Source of the DNA: Heliomicrobium gestii
GTDB lineage: Bacteria; Bacillota; Desulfitobacteriia; Heliobacteriales; Heliobacteriaceae
Length of the DNA: 64,000 bases
Assembly: GCF_009877435.1 (NCBI RefSeq)
Contig: NZ_WXEX01000005.1
Span: forward strand, 1 to 64,000
Direction of reading: 5' to 3'
The notes beneath the pieces are model-generated. The model saw only the letters and a list, made by a program, of their open reading frames with translations. It did not search any database and had not been told where the DNA came from. Positions 44,207 to 53,315 of the stretch are shown piece by piece; within the stretch, counting starts at the first letter, position 1, and the number at the start of each line of letters is the position of its first letter. Position numbers and translations under genes: made by a program.

Positions 44207-45067
44207 TTATATTGTAATGGAGGCCTTGGGGACATGCAAGACCACATCGGCCTTGTCGGGCAGCCGTTCCAGCAATTCCCTCGTCGTCGGCCCGCCGGGA
44301 TGACGATGGTCTGGGGCGATCTCGGCGAGCGGGACGAGGACGAATCGCCGTTCGCTCAGATAGGGATGCGGCACCATCAGATTCTCTTCTTCGACGACCG
44401 CATCACCATAGAGGAGCAGGTCGAGGTCGATAAGGCGCGGCCCCCACTTGATCAGCCGCACCCGCCCCATGGCCGCTTCCGTCTCCAGAAGGAGCGCCAG
44501 GAGTTCCTGCGGCGTCAGCCATGAGAGCAGGCTGGCGGCGCCGTTGAGAAAATCCTCCTGGTCGACGACGCCGACGGGCTTTGTGGCGTACCAGGAGGAG
44601 TGGTCGATGACAGCCACGCCGGGCGTTCGCTGGAGCCGGCGCAAGGCGTCGGCCAGATTTTCCGCCCGGTCGCCCATGTTGCTCCCCAAGGCGATGTAAC
44701 AGCGCGCCGGCGCCGGCCGGTTCAACTCGACAGCCATGGACTGAAACAGGCCGGGCACGGGCGCTTTCGGTTTTTCCACACGAACCTTCAGCCCTTGAAC
44801 GGCCGGGAAATCGCGGTAGACGGCGACGACGATCGCCTCCGCCACCGCCTCGATGGTGGCTCGCGGCCGTCCCTCCAGGATCGCCCGCACCCGGTTGTAT
44901 ACCTCGCCATAGTGCACCGAGTCTTCGACGGCGTCGCTCTTGCCGGCCCGGCGCAGATCGACATCCAACGCCAGGTCCACCGTAAAGGGCTGCCCCAAGA
45001 CCTGTTCCTCCGGCAGGGCGCCATGGTAGCCGTAAAAAGACATGCCCCTCATCAGGATGCGATCCAT
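44207..45067 (-). CDS. folB-folK: Fused dihydroneopterin aldolase / HPPK
   Basis: A 286-residue fusion of two consecutive folate enzymes. Residues 1-120 are FolB (MRGMSFYGYHGALPEEQ at the N-terminus, ATIEAVAEAI). Residues 122-275 are 6-hydroxymethyl-dihydropterin pyrophosphokinase (YIALGSNMGDRAENL, GPRLIDLDLLLYG, VPHPYLSERRFVLVPL). Each half is of normal length and keeps its substrate-binding motifs. ATG 45067 follows GGAG, 21 bases after folP. Confidence 0.94.
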   Translation of the reverse strand: MDRILMRGMSFYGYHGALPEEQVLGQPFTVDLALDVDLRRAGKSDAVEDSVHYGEVYNRVRAILEGRPRATIEAVAEAIVVAVYRDFPAVQGLKVRVEKPKAPVPGLFQSMAVELNRPAPARCYIALGSNMGDRAENLADALRRLQRTPGVAVIDHSSWYATKPVGVVDQEDFLNGAASLLSWLTPQELLALLLETEAAMGRVRLIKWGPRLIDLDLLLYGDAVVEEENLMVPHPYLSERRFVLVPLAEIAPDHRHPGGPTTRELLERLPDKADVVLHVPKASITI

Positions 45068-45088
45068 TGTCCTACTCCTCTCCTTCGC

Positions 45089-46261
45089 TCATCGACGAAC
45101 CATGGCGTCGGCCATGCGGGCCGCCCGCGCATTGGGCCGCACATCATGAACGCGGACAATGTCAACCCCTTTGGCGATGGCGAGGACCGTCGTGGCCAAG
45201 GTTCCTTCCACCCGGTCCAGCGGCGGCAGGTCGAGGGTGCGGGCGATGAGGGACTTGCGCGACGCGCCCAGCAGGATCGGTTTGCCGAGGGAGCGCAACT
45301 CGCCGAACCGGTTCATCACATCCAGGTTCTGTTCATAGGTCTTGCCAAAGCCGATGCCGGGATCGACGATGATCGCCTCCGGCGGGATCCCCGCCGCTTC
45401 GGCGATCTGAACGCTCTCCGCCAAAAAGGCGACGATCTCGCCCATCAGATCGGTGTACTCCGTGTCGGGACGGTTGTGCATCACCACGACCGGCGCGCCG
45501 TAGGCGGCGGCGACAGCGGCCATCTCCGGATCGCGCTGCAACCCCCAGATGTCATTAATGATATGGGCGCCCGCCTCCAAGGCCTGCCGCGCCGTCGCCG
45601 CTTTGTAGGTGTCCACAGAAACGGGAACAGGGCAGTGGGCGACGATCTCACGCAAATAGGGCTGGAGCCGCTCCATCTCCTCTTCCGCCGTCAGGGCCGT
45701 AAAGCCCGGTCGCGTCGATTCGGCACCCACATCGATGAGATCAGCCCCTTCGGCCACCATCTCCTCCATCCGCCGCAAGGCGTCGCGGACAGAGGGGTAG
45801 GAACTGCCGTCAGAAAAACTGTCGGGCGTGACATTGAGGATGCCCATGACGAGGGTTCTCTCCCCCAGAGAAAGCGCTTTCCCCCGGCAGTCCAACCGGT
45901 AGGGTCGTCGCTCGCCATAGCGCCGGAGCGTCGCCTCGATCCGATCGGCCAAGCCTTTCAGTCCAAAGGGCTGCATGCGCAGCTTGCGGCAGAGGTCGCG
46001 GTACTGCCGTTCAGTGCCCATGAGGATGCAGTCCGTCTCGTCGACGGCGAGGACACAGGTCTGCCGCCGGACGGCGCAGTCGCCGCCCCGGGCCAGCATC
46101 TCCTGTTTGAGCAGGTTGGCCGCCTTGGCGGGCACGCCGTTGACGCGGAGGATGCGGTGCACCCCTTTTTCGGCCATGATGGCCGTTCCGGCGGGGTCGC
46201 AGCCGATCCCGTCAATCAGTTGCCGGAGCGCTTCGCGGTTCTGCGCTTCGATGATCTGCAC
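45089..46261 (-). CDS. folP: Dihydropteroate synthase
   Basis: Joins p-aminobenzoate to the pterin, the sulfonamide target. Residues about 135-385 form the TIM barrel: MGILNVTPDSFSDGS, DVGAESTRPG, DTYKAATARQALEAGAHIINDI, DPGIGFGKT and LLGASRKS. About 120 extra residues precede it, as in several clostridial FolP proteins. The annotated start GTG 46261 is 16 bases from AGGAGGG. An ATC codon nine bases further upstream has ideal spacing and might be the true, non-canonical start. Confidence 0.93.
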   Translation of the reverse strand: MQIIEAQNREALRQLIDGIGCDPAGTAIMAEKGVHRILRVNGVPAKAANLLKQEMLARGGDCAVRRQTCVLAVDETDCILMGTERQYRDLCRKLRMQPFGLKGLADRIEATLRRYGERRPYRLDCRGKALSLGERTLVMGILNVTPDSFSDGSSYPSVRDALRRMEEMVAEGADLIDVGAESTRPGFTALTAEEEMERLQPYLREIVAHCPVPVSVDTYKAATARQALEAGAHIINDIWGLQRDPEMAAVAAAYGAPVVVMHNRPDTEYTDLMGEIVAFLAESVQIAEAAGIPPEAIIVDPGIGFGKTYEQNLDVMNRFGELRSLGKPILLGASRKSLIARTLDLPPLDRVEGTLATTVLAIAKGVDIVRVHDVRPNARAARMADAMVRR

Positions 46262-46373
46262 CGTTTTGATGGCGATTCCCTCCTAAACACACAAGCGTAA
46301 CCATAATCCTTCTGCGCCATTTGGGCTTCTTTCTCAGGTATCACAGGCGCTTGTCCTTTTTCATCGCGAAACG

Positions 46374-46889
46374 CTAGTAGACCAGCCGCTCCTGTTTCAT
46401 CCGCCAGCGGCAATCCGACTTGCCGCCGCAACGGCAGCAAAGGCGCGAGTGAACGTCCGCCTGGGCCAGAATCGCCCCCAGGAAGCTGTCACTGCGGTTT
46501 TTTCCTTTTTTCCGGTGGTTGACGATTGCCTCGGCGATGACGGCGGTCTCGGCCTCACTGAAGCCGCATTCGGCGAGCACGCCCAGGCAGAGACGGGCTC
46601 CCACCTCGGCGTGGTCTTCACCATCTTCATACTGCTTCCACTTGCCCATATCGTGGAGGAGCGCGGCGGCGTAGAGGGTCTCCTTGGCCGCAGGGCCCCG
46701 TCCGGGATGGCCGAGCGAACGGGCGAAGGCGTCATAGGCCTCCGGCGCCTCGAGGGCGAGGATATAGGCGATGCGCGCCACATCGAGCAGGTGGGCCATG
46801 TCATGACGACAGAAGCGGCGGCTCGCTTCCAGTTCTTCGTTGCGGGAAAGGCAGGCGTTAAAGCGTGGGTGATTCAAGATCTGTTGCAC
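46374..46889 (-). CDS. HD-domain phosphohydrolase
   Basis: A 171-residue protein with the HD metal motif: His29 and the ALLHDMGKWK pair, plus HAEVGARL and NHRKKGKNRSD supplying further ligands. It probably hydrolyses a nucleotide or phosphoester, substrate unknown. A Cys-rich tail (LCCRCGGKSDCRW) may bind zinc. The start GTG 46889 has only a distant GGGAGGGG. It precedes folP on the same strand. Confidence 0.75.
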   Translation of the reverse strand: MQQILNHPRFNACLSRNEELEASRRFCRHDMAHLLDVARIAYILALEAPEAYDAFARSLGHPGRGPAAKETLYAAALLHDMGKWKQYEDGEDHAEVGARLCLGVLAECGFSEAETAVIAEAIVNHRKKGKNRSDSFLGAILAQADVHSRLCCRCGGKSDCRWRMKQERLVY

Positions 46890-46937
46890 TCGTTCCAGCA
46901 GTGTCCCCTCCCAGAGCCTCTACCCGGCGGAAAACAA

Positions 46938-46962
46938 GCATCCCCGGATGGCCCGGGGATGC
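46938..46962 (-). terminator. Terminator after fhs
   Basis: GCATCCCCGG (46938-46947) pairs with CCGGGGATGC (46953-46962), followed on the minus strand by TTGTTTT. Confidence 0.8.
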
Positions 46963-47014
46963 GCAGGTGGCTGTTGCGGCAGCTGGCGCCGCCGCCCTTT
47001 GCGGGCGCGGCGAC

Positions 47015-48685
47015 TTAAAAGAGGCCGACGATCCGCCCGTTTTCATCGATGTCGATGGCGCAGGCGGCCGGTCGTTTCGGCAAGCCGGGCATGGTCATGA
47101 TCGCGCCGGTGATGGCGACGAGGAAGCCCGCCCCCGCTGACAGGCGCACCTCCCGGACAGTGACGGTAAACCCTTCCGGCCGGCCGGTCTTGGTCATGTC
47201 ATCGGAAAGGGAGTACTGGGTCTTGGCCATGCAGACCGGCAAGGCGCCATAGCCGAGGTCGGTGAAAGTCTTGATGTGTTTTTCCGCTTCCGTCGTGTAG
47301 GCGACCGCCTCGCCGCCGTAGACCTCGCGGACGATGGTGGCGATCTTCTCCTTGATCGGCAGGCTGCTCTCGTAGAGGACGTGAAAGCGGGACGGTTTCG
47401 TCTCGATGGCGGCAACGACCTTTTCGGCCAGTTCCCGTCCGCCTTCGCCGCCCTTGGCCCATACCTGGGACAAGGCCACGTCAACGCCCATCTGGCGGCA
47501 CCGTTCATAGACATAATCCAGTTCTGCCTGTGTGTCTGTCGGGAAGGCGTTGATGGCGATGACGGCGGGCACGCCGAACTTGGCCACGTTCTCAATATGT
47601 TTCTCCAGGTTGCCGAAGCCCTTGGCAAGGGCCTCCAGGTTCTCCCGGTTCAGGTCGGCTTTGGCGACGCCGCCATGGGACTTGAGCGCCCGGACGGTGG
47701 CGACGATGACGGTGCAGTCCGGTTTCAGGCCGGCAAAGCGGCACTTGAGGTTGAAAAACTTCTCCGCCCCCAGATCGGCGCCGAAACCGGCTTCGGTGAC
47801 ACAATAGTCGCCCAGTTTGAGGGCCAGTTGGGTCGCTGTCACGGAGTTGCAGCCATGGGCGATGTTGGCGAAGGGGCCGCCGTGGACGAAAGCGGGCGTG
47901 TGCTCCAGCGTTTGGACGAGGTTGGGCTTGATGGCGTCCTTGAGCAGAACCGCCATCGATCCCTGGGCCTCCAGGTTGGCGGCGGTGACCGGTTTCCCGT
48001 CGTAGGTATAGGCGACGACGATCTTGGCGCAGCGGGCTTTCAGGTCCATCAGATCCTTGGAGAGGCAAAGGATGGCCATGATCTCCGAGGCCACGGTGAT
48101 GTCGAAGCCGGACTCGCGGGGAACGCCGTCGGTGCGACCGCCCAAGCCGACGATGACATTGCGCAGCGCCCGGTCATTCAGGTCTAAAACCCGGCGAAAG
48201 ACGATCTGCCGGGGATCGATGTTCAGGGGGTTGCCCTGCTGGAGGCTGTTGTCGAGCATGGCGGCGAGCAGGTTGTGCGCCGACGTGATGGCATGGAAAT
48301 CTCCGGTGAAGTGGAGGTTGATATCCTCCATGGGGACGATTTGGGCATAGCCGCCGCCGGCGGCGCCGCCCTTGACGCCAAAGCTTGGCCCCAGTGAAGG
48401 CTCCCGCAGGGCGATGACGACTTTTTTCCCCAGCCGGTGCAAGGCGTCACCGAGACCGACGGTCGTCGTCGTCTTGCCTTCGCCAGCCGGTGTCGGGTTG
48501 ATGGCCGTGACGAGAATCAGTTTCCCCTCGCGGCGCTCTTTCAACCGGTCAAAGGCCTTCAACGAAATTTTCGCTTTGTAGTTGCCGTAGAGTTCCACTT
48601 CATGGTCCGGGATGCCGAGACTGCGCGCCACGTCCATGATGGGCTGCAGCGTCGCCTCCTGGGCGATTTCGATGTCTGTCTTCAA
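47015..48685 (-). CDS. fhs: Formate-tetrahydrofolate ligase
   Basis: ATP-dependent formylation of tetrahydrofolate, for C1 supply or acetyl-CoA pathways. The 556-residue protein is full length. It has the P-loop [17 protein letters not shown] (about 67-83), the glycine-rich [24 protein letters not shown], and [16 protein letters not shown] 48685 follows GGAGGGG with seven-base spacing. It is followed by a terminator. Confidence 0.96.
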   Translation of the reverse strand: MKTDIEIAQEATLQPIMDVARSLGIPDHEVELYGNYKAKISLKAFDRLKERREGKLILVTAINPTPAGEGKTTTTVGLGDALHRLGKKVVIALREPSLGPSFGVKGGAAGGGYAQIVPMEDINLHFTGDFHAITSAHNLLAAMLDNSLQQGNPLNIDPRQIVFRRVLDLNDRALRNVIVGLGGRTDGVPRESGFDITVASEIMAILCLSKDLMDLKARCAKIVVAYTYDGKPVTAANLEAQGSMAVLLKDAIKPNLVQTLEHTPAFVHGGPFANIAHGCNSVTATQLALKLGDYCVTEAGFGADLGAEKFFNLKCRFAGLKPDCTVIVATVRALKSHGGVAKADLNRENLEALAKGFGNLEKHIENVAKFGVPAVIAINAFPTDTQAELDYVYERCRQMGVDVALSQVWAKGGEGGRELAEKVVAAIETKPSRFHVLYESSLPIKEKIATIVREVYGGEAVAYTTEAEKHIKTFTDLGYGALPVCMAKTQYSLSDDMTKTGRPEGFTVTVREVRLSAGAGFLVAITGAIMTMPGLPKRPAACAIDIDENGRIVGLF

Positions 48686-48850
48686 GGGTGGCCCCTCCTA
48701 CAGTGTGATCATACCTCTAATTTCGGCAACAGGGCCGGTTTTCCTTCCCTGTCGTCATGACAGGCCCCTCGCGGGCGCGTTCCCACGCCCGCCGTCATCG
48801 ACCTAACCCTATGAACGGTTTCCCCGTGATTCCCGTCGGGGGCGCCTTCG

Positions 48851-49249
48851 TTATCGCTTCGCCTTGGCCGCCTGTCTCGCCAGAAAGCGTTCCGTCTGAA
48901 TCACAAAGCGGTGGTGAACGCCTTCGCCGATCTTCTCGGCGTCGTCATAGGCGACAACGGCAAAGACCAGTTTCTTGCCATCCACCTCGGTCAGTTCGGC
49001 TTCGGCGCGAACCGTCATCCCTACCGGCGTGGCGGCCAGATGGCTGGCGGCGATGTGGGTCCCCACCGTCGCCATTCCGTCCGGCAAGCGCGGGTCGACT
49101 GCGGCCAAGGCCGCTCCTTCCATCAGGCCGATCATGGCCGGCGTCGCATAGACCTCGACACCACCGGAACCATACCGGATCGCCGTGTTGTCGGCAGTGA
49201 CCTTTTCCTCTTTTGAGCCCTTGAGTCCCACGGTAATGTTGTCCATCAT
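48851..49249 (-). CDS. Hotdog-fold thioesterase (FlK-like)
   Basis: A roughly 132-residue hotdog-fold protein resembling fluoroacetyl-CoA-type thioesterases: ATPAMIGLMEGAALAAV and GTHIAASHLAATPVGM are the characteristic segments. The substrate is probably a small or housekeeping acyl-CoA. Two ATG codons (49249, 49246) follow AGGAGG, and either fits. The adjacent epimerase gene ends 11 bases before, so the two form an operon. Confidence 0.8.
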   Translation of the reverse strand: MMDNITVGLKGSKEEKVTADNTAIRYGSGGVEVYATPAMIGLMEGAALAAVDPRLPDGMATVGTHIAASHLAATPVGMTVRAEAELTEVDGKKLVFAVVAYDDAEKIGEGVHHRFVIQTERFLARQAAKAKR

Positions 49250-49260
49250 GATGCCTCCTG

Positions 49261-50166
49261 TCATTGGTAAATGGCCGCCAAGGCCTCATCGATGCGAGGA
49301 TAGCGGAACCGGCAGCCCCTTTCCATGAGCCGCTTCGGAAGGACGCGCTGGCCCTGTAAGAGCATCTCATCGGCCATCTCGCCGAAAGCCAGCCGGAGCG
49401 CAACGGCGGGAACAGGCGCCCAGGCTTTACCGCCCAGTCGCGCCGCCAGGGCATGGCAGAACTCCGCCATGGTGACCGGGTTGGGGCTGCACAGGTTATA
49501 AGGGCCGATCATGGCGTCCTCTTGCACCGCCTGATCGATGACGGCGAGCACATCGTCGCGGTGAATCCAGGAGATCCATTGGCGTCCTGAGCCGACGACG
49601 CCGCCGAAGCCCAGGCGAAAGGGCCTGTCCATATTCGCCAGCATGCCGCCGCCGGGTCCCAGGACGACACCGAGGCGCAGCCGGATCACCGCGATTCCCA
49701 GCAGAGAGGCTTCCTCGGCCTCGGCCTCCCATCGCCGGCAGACATCGGCCAGAAAGCCCCTTCCCGTCCCATCCTCTTCCGTGAAGGTGGCCTTTTCGTC
49801 GGTTCCATAATAGCCGACAGCCGACGCGTTGATCAACCGTTGGGGAACCCCTTCGCCCGCGTCCCGCCGTTCTCGACAGGCGGCAACGATCTGGCGCGTC
49901 AGGTTCACCCGGCTGCTGACGATGCGGTTCTTTGTCGCCTCCGTCCAGCGACTGCCGCCAATATTTTCCCCCGCCAGGTTGATGACTATTTCCACTCCGT
50001 TCAGGGATTCCGCCGGAAAACGGCCATCCCGCATCGACCACCAGCGGATGGGCGAATCTTTTCCCTCGCTCCGCGACAGCACGGACAACTGGTGGCCTTC
50101 CGCGAGCAGGTGCTTGACGAGGGCGCCGCCGACAAATCCCGTTCCTCCGGTTACCATGATGTTCAC
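49261..50166 (-). CDS. TIGR01777-type NAD-dependent epimerase
   Basis: A 301-residue extended short-chain dehydrogenase related to nucleoside-diphosphate-sugar epimerases of the SulA/YfcH group. The Rossmann motif MVTGGTGFVGGALVKHL opens the protein. INLAGENIGG, INASAVGYYG and WISWIHRDDVL follow, and the C-terminal DUF1731-like block is present (PAVALRLAFGEMADEML). GTG 50166 has AGGAGG eight bases upstream, preferred over TTG 50190. The biochemical substrate is not known for this family. Confidence 0.85.
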   Translation of the reverse strand: MNIMVTGGTGFVGGALVKHLLAEGHQLSVLSRSEGKDSPIRWWSMRDGRFPAESLNGVEIVINLAGENIGGSRWTEATKNRIVSSRVNLTRQIVAACRERRDAGEGVPQRLINASAVGYYGTDEKATFTEEDGTGRGFLADVCRRWEAEAEEASLLGIAVIRLRLGVVLGPGGGMLANMDRPFRLGFGGVVGSGRQWISWIHRDDVLAVIDQAVQEDAMIGPYNLCSPNPVTMAEFCHALAARLGGKAWAPVPAVALRLAFGEMADEMLLQGQRVLPKRLMERGCRFRYPRIDEALAAIYQ

Positions 50167-50302
50167 ATCGACAACCTCCTTTGTGCTCAAACAACGGGCG
50201 GATCGCGCGCCACGCTACGCTCCTTGAAGCGCGGCGTCGCCGGCATTGTACCTGGGGGAGCCCGATGGCCTCATGGGAAGTTTTGCACATGGCCAAAATG
50301 AA

Positions 50303-50333
50303 ATAAGGAGCATCGCCCAGGGCGGCTCCTTAT
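50303..50333 (-). terminator. Terminator after the small gene at 50371
   Basis: ATAAGGAGC (50303-50311) pairs with GCTCCTTAT (50325-50333), with a T-rich tail on the minus strand. Confidence 0.7.
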
Positions 50334-50370
50334 CAGTATGATAGCAAATAATGATTTGTATCTGCCCGGA

Positions 50371-50604
50371 TTAGTCCCGGTCAAGATGGCTGAAAAAATG
50401 AAAAATAGGATGATGAAAACCGGCTTTGCGTGCTTTCCGTTGGAACTCCTTGAAGGCTTCAATCGCCTCCCGTTTGGCCCGGAGTCGTTCCTTGTCGCCC
50501 TTGATGTTGATCGTAAATCCGTCTTCTGTCTCTTTGATGGAAAATTCCCAGGCGCCGAGTGTTTTTGTCTGTTCACATCCACTCAGGTTTTGCGCCTCTG
50601 CCAT
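50371..50604 (-). CDS. Small hypothetical protein
   Basis: A 77-residue protein with a beta-like N-terminal half (GAWEFSIKETEDGFTINIKG) and a basic helix (RLRAKREAIEAFKEF). No family is recognised. ATG 50604 follows AAAGGAGG at an 11-base distance. An extension to 50652 lacks support. A terminator follows. Confidence 0.6.
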   Translation of the reverse strand: MAEAQNLSGCEQTKTLGAWEFSIKETEDGFTINIKGDKERLRAKREAIEAFKEFQRKARKAGFHHPIFHFFSHLDRD

Positions 50605-50708
50605 TGTAGCGCTCACCTCCTTTACGTCCATCCAGGGTGTTGGGGAAACCATTTCGTCGGTATGACCGCTGCGAAGATCGCGCGGGTATATAAAATGAAT
50701 TGAACGCT

Positions 50709-52370
50709 TTAGAAAGGACCGTATCGGTTAAGGGGTTGGCTGGAATCACGAGGGCGCTGGCGCGAAGACCAGAGCAGGATGGATCCGAACAATGCGCCGA
50801 TCAGGGCGGCCGCTTCCGCCTCGGCGAAAAAGAGCTGCGTATAAAAGATGGTCGCGCAGATCAGCGATGTCGATGTCAAGATGGCGAGGACGAGCCGGTT
50901 GGCCAGGCGGCTCTGGAACATGACCCCTCGCTGGATGTCGCCCAGATTGCTGACTTTGACGTGCAGGTCGCCCAGGTCGGCTTTTTTGAGTGTGCGATGC
51001 ATCAGCGTCGGCAGTCCGAGCAGGGTGAGTCCGTAACTCTTCGCCCGGTTCAGCAGGATCCCCGTCAGACCGCCATCGGTCTCATCCATGAGCTTTTTGA
51101 TGTAGGGCGCCGCCACTTCGGCGTCCATCTCTCGGTCGAGACCAAAGGCCACCCCGGTGACCGTGAGGATGGCGCGACCGAGAAAAATCATATGGGCCGG
51201 AATCTGCATCGGTTGATCATAGATGAATTCGCGGAGTTCCGAGCCGAGGGGGCCCAGGTTCTTCGTCCGCTCCATCTCCTTCATCTGCTCCGGCGAGTGG
51301 TGCTCCAGGAAGAACTCCATGGCTCGTCGCACCAGGTTGCGGTTGGCCGTGGGACGCAGGAAGCCGAGGTTGCCCATGGCTTCCACCATTTTTTCGCTGT
51401 CTCGCTCGACAACGGCAAAGAGCATGTTCTTCAAGTTCTCTTTTGCAAGCGGGCTGATTTCCCCCACCATGCCGAAGTCCAGAACGACAAGGGTGCCGTC
51501 GGCTTTCGCGTAGAGGTTGCCCTGGTGCGGGTCGGCGTGGAAGAAGCCGTCGTTGACGATCATGTGCAGGAAGAGACGGATGAGGCGCTGTCCCATCTCC
51601 TTGCGGTCAATGCCGTTTGCCTCCAAGAATTCATAGTCGTCCACTTTGCGGCCGTCGATGAATTCCATGGTGAGGATGCGGCGGGTGGAATACTTGCTGT
51701 AGATCTTCGGTATGTACACGTTCTCGAAGACGGCGAGATTTTTGCGGAAGCGCTCGGCATGGGACGCCTCCAGCCGGTAGTCGAGTTCATCGGAGAAGGT
51801 CTGCTGCATCTCCCGGTAGATGGCGTCCATGTCCATCTGACTCGAGATGTCTGTGAAGATCTTGGCCAGGAGCATCGTCAAATGGATGGCTTCAAAGTCA
51901 GCCTGGATGATCTCCTGGATGCGGGGGCGCAACACCTTGACCGCCACTTCTTCGCCTGTGGGAAGCAGCGCCCGGTGAACCTGTCCGAGCGAGGCCGCCG
52001 CCAAGGGGACGGGATCAAACTCGGTGAAGAGAGCCTCCACCGCCTGCCCGAGGTCTTCGCGGATCGTCTTTTCAATGTGTTCATAGGGCGCAGCGGGAAC
52101 CGCATCCTGGAGGCGCGAGAGCTCGCCCGTCACTTCGACGGGCAGTACATCGACTCGGGTGGCAAAGAACTGGCCCGCCTTGATCAGGAGGCCTCCCAGT
52201 TCGGTCGCCGTCTTGCAGAAGCGGATGCCCATCCGTTGGTAGAGATCAGACCAGCGCTGCTCCCTCTCCGCCCGGTCCAGGCGCCCTTCCCATCGTTTGA
52301 GCCACCAAAACCGGATGAAGAAGAAAACAAACATGCTGGTGATCCGCCAGATGCGATAGTATCGATTCAT
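50709..52370 (-). CDS. ABC1/UbiB-family protein kinase-like protein
   Basis: A 553-residue protein with an atypical kinase core: the KxGQ motif in LLIKAGQFF (about 63-66), the Ala-rich loop AAASLGQVHRA, FADPHQGN-type catalytic loop in GFFHADPHQGNLYA, and VLDFGMVG (metal-binding DFG). Two C-terminal hydrophobic helices (about 490-535) anchor it in the membrane. Relatives assist ubiquinone or other isoprenoid-quinone metabolism. In a menaquinone-using anaerobe the target is unclear. ATG 52370 follows GAGGAG. Confidence 0.9.
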   Translation of the reverse strand: MNRYYRIWRITSMFVFFFIRFWWLKRWEGRLDRAEREQRWSDLYQRMGIRFCKTATELGGLLIKAGQFFATRVDVLPVEVTGELSRLQDAVPAAPYEHIEKTIREDLGQAVEALFTEFDPVPLAAASLGQVHRALLPTGEEVAVKVLRPRIQEIIQADFEAIHLTMLLAKIFTDISSQMDMDAIYREMQQTFSDELDYRLEASHAERFRKNLAVFENVYIPKIYSKYSTRRILTMEFIDGRKVDDYEFLEANGIDRKEMGQRLIRLFLHMIVNDGFFHADPHQGNLYAKADGTLVVLDFGMVGEISPLAKENLKNMLFAVVERDSEKMVEAMGNLGFLRPTANRNLVRRAMEFFLEHHSPEQMKEMERTKNLGPLGSELREFIYDQPMQIPAHMIFLGRAILTVTGVAFGLDREMDAEVAAPYIKKLMDETDGGLTGILLNRAKSYGLTLLGLPTLMHRTLKKADLGDLHVKVSNLGDIQRGVMFQSRLANRLVLAILTSTSLICATIFYTQLFFAEAEAAALIGALFGSILLWSSRQRPRDSSQPLNRYGPF

Positions 52371-52756
52371 GAAGTCGCTCCTCGATTTTTGCTTCGTTAA
52401 AACCTTTTGCGAGCCTGATAGAGGCTGTGAACGGAGCGGATTCGTGACATCATTTGTCGTTGTGTGATAACTGTCATGGTATTTTTAAAGTATAAGGAAC
52501 GAGCGGGATTTGTAAAGGTTTTTCTAACAGCTTTCACAATTCTGAAACCGGGATATCTAAATCTTATTCGGCCCGTCCCATGGCGATTCCTGCCTGTTCC
52601 ATTTTCGCAGGCCCGAAGGAAGACAGGTTCAACCATTGATGAAGAGAAGACGCTGCCGATAATTCAGATAATGGGAGGGAATGATTCTATCTTCAACGTT
52701 GGCAGACGCAAAAAAAGCCGGCGCGTTACGCGCCGGCCCCCTCATGGATCCATGTT
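52371..52756. other. Intergenic region upstream of the UbiB-like gene
   Basis: 386 bases without a supportable gene. It contains the ndk terminator (52711-52737) and the presumed promoter of the UbiB-like gene. The remainder shows no recognisable element. Confidence 0.45.
52711..52737 (-). terminator. Terminator after ndk
   Basis: GCCGGCGCG (52717-52725) pairs with CGCGCCGGC (52729-52737), with AAAAAA on the plus strand giving a T run on the minus strand. Confidence 0.85.
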
Positions 52757-53206
52757 TTATTCGGCGATCCAGGCCTGCAGGGAGCGATCCCATTCCACCA
52801 GTTCACCGGCGTTGAAGTAGATGGACAGTTCCCGCTCCGCCGAAGCCGGGGAATCGGATCCGTGGATGATGTTGCGTCCGATATCGACGGCATAGGCGCC
52901 GCGGATGGTGCCCGGCGCCGCCTTGGCGGGATTGGTGGCGCCCATCATCTCCCGGGATACGGAGACGACATCCTTGCCTTCCCAGCACATGGCCACAACC
53001 GGACCGGAGATGATGTACTCGACAAGGCCCGGGAAAAAGGGCTTGCCCACATGCTCGGCATAGTGCTTTTCGGCCATTTCCTTCGTGAGGCGGAGGAATT
53101 TCATGCCCACGAGTTGGAAGCCTTTCTTCTCGAAACGGCTGATGATTTCCCCAATGAGACCGCGCTGTACGCCATCGGGCTTGATCATGAGATAGGTGCG
53201 TTCCAT
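52757..53206 (-). CDS. ndk: Nucleoside-diphosphate kinase
   Basis: Balances nucleoside triphosphate pools. The 149-residue protein is of standard length. It has [13 protein letters not shown] at the N-terminus and the active-site signature NIIHGSDS with catalytic His115. ATG 53206 has GGGG 11 bases upstream. It lies 109 bases downstream of ftsH. Confidence 0.97.
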   Translation of the reverse strand: MERTYLMIKPDGVQRGLIGEIISRFEKKGFQLVGMKFLRLTKEMAEKHYAEHVGKPFFPGLVEYIISGPVVAMCWEGKDVVSVSREMMGATNPAKAAPGTIRGAYAVDIGRNIIHGSDSPASAERELSIYFNAGELVEWDRSLQAWIAE

Positions 53207-53315
53207 TTCTGCTTGTACCCCTTTTTCACAAGATTCTTGAACTTCCCGTCATAAATAAAACCGGGAGCTGAGGCAACGCCCCGGCCCCCGGTATACGGGC
53301 CAGGAAACCCTTTGA

